A DNA stretch of 7,964 nucleotides from Gammaproteobacteria bacterium (GTDB lineage: Bacteria > Pseudomonadota > Gammaproteobacteria > PS1 > Pseudothioglobaceae): positions 1-7,964 of the forward strand of contig JAQRMT010000068.1 in NCBI GenBank assembly GCA_028599035.1. The letters run 5' to 3'. The notes beneath the pieces were generated by a model. The model searched no databases, was not told the origin of the DNA, and worked only from the letters and a program-made list of their open reading frames with translations. The translations under genes were made by a program, and so were the position numbers. Shown piece by piece: positions 5,936-7,964 of the stretch. Each line of letters starts with the position of its first letter. Positions within the stretch are counted from its first letter, which is position 1.

Positions 5936-6643
5936 TTAAATTATACTTAGTTTAAAGTCCTGATGTAGGAAAGGCAAATGCCCAGTATCAAATACGCTAA
6001 CGGCAATGTTCTGCTGTTCATACCACTGAGCAATATCAGCAGGGATTAAAGTATCTCGACTGCCTAAGATAACTTGCACAGGTATTTGCAATTGCTTAAA
6101 TTGATGACACAAATCGCTGTTTAATAAAATATCTAAGCCTTGATTAAGCGCTTTAGGGCTTGCAGGCAGTGCGTCAATAGATTGATTAAGTGATTTTAAT
6201 TGCGCCTTGTTTTGCGTTTGCAAACTGACAAAACGCCTAAGCCCTTTAGACAAATTAAGCGATAAAGCATCAGCAAACTGATGGAAATTATCCGCTTCAA
6301 TGCCATAAGACCAGTCCTTAGTTTGCACAAATTTAGGCGAAGAGGCGAGCAAAATAAGCCCAGATACTTTGGTTTTTTTAGCAATGTCTATTGCCAACAA
6401 TCCGCCCAACGACCAGCCCAATAGTATGGGGTTATCTGGCAAAATTTTAATAATTTCATTACACCATTCACTCAGCCCGCCGCTAACGACATCACTGCGC
6501 CCATGACCAGGCAGGTCAATCGTGGTAATACGGTATTGGCTTTTATATTGTTCGATTAAAAGATTAAACAGCTCGCCGTTAAAGCCCCAGCCGTGCAACA
6601 GCACCAAGTCTTTTCCTTGTCCAACAGTTTGACTATAAAGCAT
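5936..6643 (-). CDS. bioH: Pimeloyl-[ACP] methyl ester carboxylesterase BioH
   Basis: BioH removes the methyl ester from pimeloyl-ACP methyl ester, releasing pimeloyl-ACP for BioF and ending the chain-building phase of biotin synthesis. The 235-residue protein is an alpha/beta hydrolase of near-usual length (E. coli 256). It shows the oxyanion region VLLHGWGFNGELF (14–26), DLPGHGRS (43–50), the nucleophile elbow GWSLGG (Ser78), GSRDTLIP (194–201, Asp197), and TGHLPFLH (220–227, His222), giving a complete Ser-Asp-His triad. The ATG overlaps the end of bioF by 11 bases with only a weak ribosome site, so coupling is likely. Other alpha/beta hydrolases share these motifs, but the HGWG start, the GWSLGG elbow and the bioF neighbour make BioH the best reading. 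Confidence 0.93.
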   Translation of the reverse strand: MLYSQTVGQGKDLVLLHGWGFNGELFNLLIEQYKSQYRITTIDLPGHGRSDVVSGGLSEWCNEIIKILPDNPILLGWSLGGLLAIDIAKKTKVSGLILLASSPKFVQTKDWSYGIEADNFHQFADALSLNLSKGLRRFVSLQTQNKAQLKSLNQSIDALPASPKALNQGLDILLNSDLCHQFKQLQIPVQVILGSRDTLIPADIAQWYEQQNIAVSVFDTGHLPFLHQDFKLSII

Positions 6644-7706
6644 TTTTGATGTGTGTTAGCAGTTGCTCTATTTGTCCTTGCGTATGTTTGGCACTCAGCG
6701 TAATTCTTAAACGCTCTGTGCCTTTTAACACGGTAGGCGCACGAATGGCACCAACCAAAAATCCATTTTTAAGCAATGTTTGAGCTATTTTAAGTGTTGC
6801 CTCATTGTCGCCAATAATCAGCGGCTGAATAGCACTGCTTGATTGGGCAATCGGCAAACTAAGCGCTTGTGAAAACTTTTGGAAAAAAGCAATATTGCTG
6901 TGTAATTGTGCCTGTTGTTCGCCTTGTTTAATGAGCCTCAGGCTTTGTAATGCTGCCACACATAAAGCCGGCGCAATCGCTGTGGTGTAGGTATAAGGGC
7001 GTGATTTTTGCACTAAAAAATCAATCAAATCCTCATCCCCTGCCACAAAAGCCCCCATCGCACCCGCCGCCTTGCCCAGCGTTGCCATGTAAATTGATTT
7101 TTTAGGGATATTAGATGCAAACACACCAAACCCATGCGCATCATCTTGCATCAAAATCGCTCCCGATTTTTGTGCAATTCTACCTAGCGCATCAATATCC
7201 GCCTGATCACCGTCCATGCTAAAAATCGTATCAGTAGCAATCAACCCCCGCCCTAATTGTTTGGCAAGTTTCTTTTTAAGCGATTCAATATCATTATGTA
7301 AATAGCGTTGCAACGGCAAGCCAATCAAATGATTAGCATCAATCAACGAGGCGTGATTAAACTTGTCCTGCAACACCCAATCAAGCCGGTCTTTAAACGC
7401 AGAAAACACCCCAATATTTGCCACATACCCCGTTGAAAATAACAACGCCTTTTCCTGCCCCACAAAGTCAGCCAACGCCTCCTCCAACTCAGCATGCGCC
7501 TGAGTATGCCCACTAATCAAGTGCGATGCACCCGACCCCACTCCATATTCATCTGCCCCTCGCTTAAATGCCTCAATCACCTGTGGATGGTTTTTTAGTC
7601 CTAAATAATCATTTGAGCAAAAATCCACACAAGTACCGTCTATCACTTTAGCGGCCCGATAAAGGTGATTTTGTTTCAGTTCAGAAAGCGTTTTGGAGAA
7701 ATTCAT
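6633..7706 (-). CDS. bioF: 8-amino-7-oxononanoate synthase BioF
   Basis: BioF is a PLP enzyme that condenses pimeloyl-ACP (or -CoA) with L-alanine to give 8-amino-7-oxononanoate. The 357 residues are slightly shorter than E. coli's 384, with the difference spread over both ends. Visible motifs are FCSNDYLGL (29–37), GVGSGASHLISGH (55–67), STGYVANIG (91–99), DKFNHASLID (114–123), DTIFSMDGD (159–167), QDDAHGFGV (187–195) with the PLP-contacting Asp189 and His191, and the PLP lysine in TLGKAAGAMGAF (Lys212). No strong Shine-Dalgarno precedes the ATG. It is the first gene of the leftward operon. Only 14 bp separate its start from the stop of a broken recombinase, so its promoter must lie in or beyond that mobile-DNA remnant. 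Confidence 0.97.
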   Translation of the reverse strand: MNFSKTLSELKQNHLYRAAKVIDGTCVDFCSNDYLGLKNHPQVIEAFKRGADEYGVGSGASHLISGHTQAHAELEEALADFVGQEKALLFSTGYVANIGVFSAFKDRLDWVLQDKFNHASLIDANHLIGLPLQRYLHNDIESLKKKLAKQLGRGLIATDTIFSMDGDQADIDALGRIAQKSGAILMQDDAHGFGVFASNIPKKSIYMATLGKAAGAMGAFVAGDEDLIDFLVQKSRPYTYTTAIAPALCVAALQSLRLIKQGEQQAQLHSNIAFFQKFSQALSLPIAQSSSAIQPLIIGDNEATLKIAQTLLKNGFLVGAIRAPTVLKGTERLRITLSAKHTQGQIEQLLTHIKNAL

Positions 7707-7720
7707 AATAACAATAATAC

Positions 7721-7748
7721 TTAAAAATCTAATGGTCTTTTGACCATT
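7721..7748 (-). terminator. Terminator-like hairpin at the end of the recombinase remnant
   Basis: AATGGTC (7731–7737) and GACCATT (7742–7748) are perfect inverted repeats around a four-base loop. On the minus strand the stem is followed by AGATTTTTAAG, a short T-run, giving the form of an intrinsic terminator. The stem overlaps the last codons of the broken recombinase gene. It has only three G-C pairs, so it would be weak. In the plus direction there is no T-run. Confidence 0.45.
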
Positions 7749-7768
7749 GGCGCATTTAATTCCTTAAC

Positions 7769-7798
7769 AATATGTGTATAAATCATCGTTGTTTGCAA
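7769..7798 (-). promoter_or_regulatory. Possible promoter upstream of bioF, inside the recombinase remnant
   Basis: On the minus strand TTGCAA (7793–7798) and CATATT (7769–7774) each match 4 of 6 bases of the sigma-70 boxes and are 18 bp apart. This would place a start point about 55 bases upstream of the bioF ATG, but before the terminator-like hairpin. In AT-rich DNA such pairs arise by chance, so this is only a candidate. Confidence 0.2.
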
Positions 7799-7825
7799 GC
7801 CTTTATGTCCTAATAATTCTTGATA

Positions 7826-7964
7826 CAAAGTCTATGGTTCTTAAATTCACATCATAAGTGCAACACTCGTTAGTTGGTCAAAAGAGTATATTAACCACTC
7901 TTTAATCCGACAAGAAAAAGGAGTGAAACATGCAAAAATACACACAATTGACCTGCGAACAAAG
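7826..7964 (+). mobile_element. IS30-family insertion sequence, left end (continues past window)
   Basis: The last ~139 bp look like the left end of an IS30-family element. A short non-coding lead containing TAAGTGCAACACT (7855–7867) precedes a transposase start with a strong ribosome site. The integrase reading frame is recognisable only up to about 7822, which marks the insertion side. The true outer end of the inverted repeat cannot be fixed without the right end; it lies between about 7823 and 7840. Inside the lead, AAAGAGT (7881–7887) and ACTCTTT (7897–7903) form a 7-bp stem, probably a structure before the transposase gene. Confidence 0.65.
7930..7964 (+). CDS. IS30-family transposase, first 11 codons (cut by window edge)
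   Basis: The ATG at 7930 is preceded by AAAGGAG (7917–7923), with six bases between them. The visible product is MQKYTQLTCEQ, followed by an incomplete codon beginning AG. IS30-family transposases commonly begin M-x-x-Y-x-Q-L-T-x-E-Q-R-Y-Q-I, ahead of a helix-turn-helix that binds the element ends, so the match is good although short. The catalytic DDE domain lies outside the window, so whether the gene is complete cannot be judged. The gene points away from bioF. Confidence 0.7.
   Translation, partial: MQKYTQLTCEQ

Larger units (their letters stand above)
7721..7825 (-). pseudogene. Tyrosine recombinase / integrase, C-terminal remnant
   Basis: About 34 codons on the minus strand, ending in TAA at 7721–7723, read YQELLGHKGLQTTMIYTH and continue IVKELNAPMVKRPLDF. 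This is the C-terminal end of a phage-type or integron-type tyrosine recombinase: ELLGH carries the conserved histidine region, and MIYTH carries the catalytic tyrosine. The KELNxP...SPLD-like tail is typical of one integrase group. Upstream the frame hits TAG at 7832–7834, and the sequence becomes the end of an IS30-type element, so the core domain and start are missing. An intact integrase here would have read straight towards bioF. The product cannot be active. The exact break lies between about 7823 and 7840. Confidence 0.75.

Noticed and set aside
7707..7830. BirA operator upstream of bioF
   Set aside because: No TTGTAAAC...GTTTACAA-type palindrome is present; the visible inverted repeat at 7731–7748 has a different sequence and a terminator-like form.
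7826..7925. Continuation of the integrase in another frame (TYDVNLRTI on the minus strand)
   Set aside because: Although LRTI looks like the residues before QELLGH in some integrases, the frame would need a 10-base insertion and soon meets a stop upstream; the stretch is better explained as the IS terminal sequence.

Overview
The window is a compact, AT-rich piece of a Gram-negative chromosome. It carries genes for lipid A (lpxK), the Kdo sugar of LPS (kdsB) and lipoprotein export (a LolC/LolE permease). These proteins resemble those of gammaproteobacteria, and the lpxK–YcaR-like–kdsB order matches E. coli and its relatives. Low GC and tight packing would suit a small-genome marine or symbiotic gammaproteobacterium such as the SUP05/Thioglobus group, but that placement is an impression and was not tested.

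Layout. At the left edge a lolC/lolE-type gene reads leftwards and is cut by the window end. Across a 55-bp divergent gap a rightward operon begins: psiE-like, lpxK, a Trm112/YcaR-like small protein, kdsB, folD, and a membrane-anchored glutaredoxin-like gene (628–4095). Neighbouring genes overlap by 1 to 11 bases, so translation is probably coupled. A 236-bp convergent gap (4096–4331) follows. It holds four tandem copies of a 30-bp repeat in two alternating versions, running up to and slightly into the purK stop codon. From there to 7706 a leftward operon runs bioF–bioH–purE–purK (biotin, then purine synthesis), also with tight junctions.

The right end (7721–7964) is a mobile-DNA scar. The last ~35 codons of a tyrosine recombinase lie just upstream of bioF, on the same strand. 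They are cut off by the left end of an IS30-family insertion sequence, whose transposase starts at 7930 and leaves the window. A terminator-like hairpin overlaps the end of the recombinase remnant, only ~15 bp from the bioF start.

How the genes work together: LpxK completes lipid IVA and KdsB activates Kdo for attachment to it. FolD supplies one-carbon folates, including the formyl donor for the purine pathway in which PurK and PurE act. BioH and BioF act in sequence in biotin synthesis. No clearly new multi-gene system is visible. The least ordinary parts are the alternating tandem repeat and the IS/integrase junction upstream of bioF.
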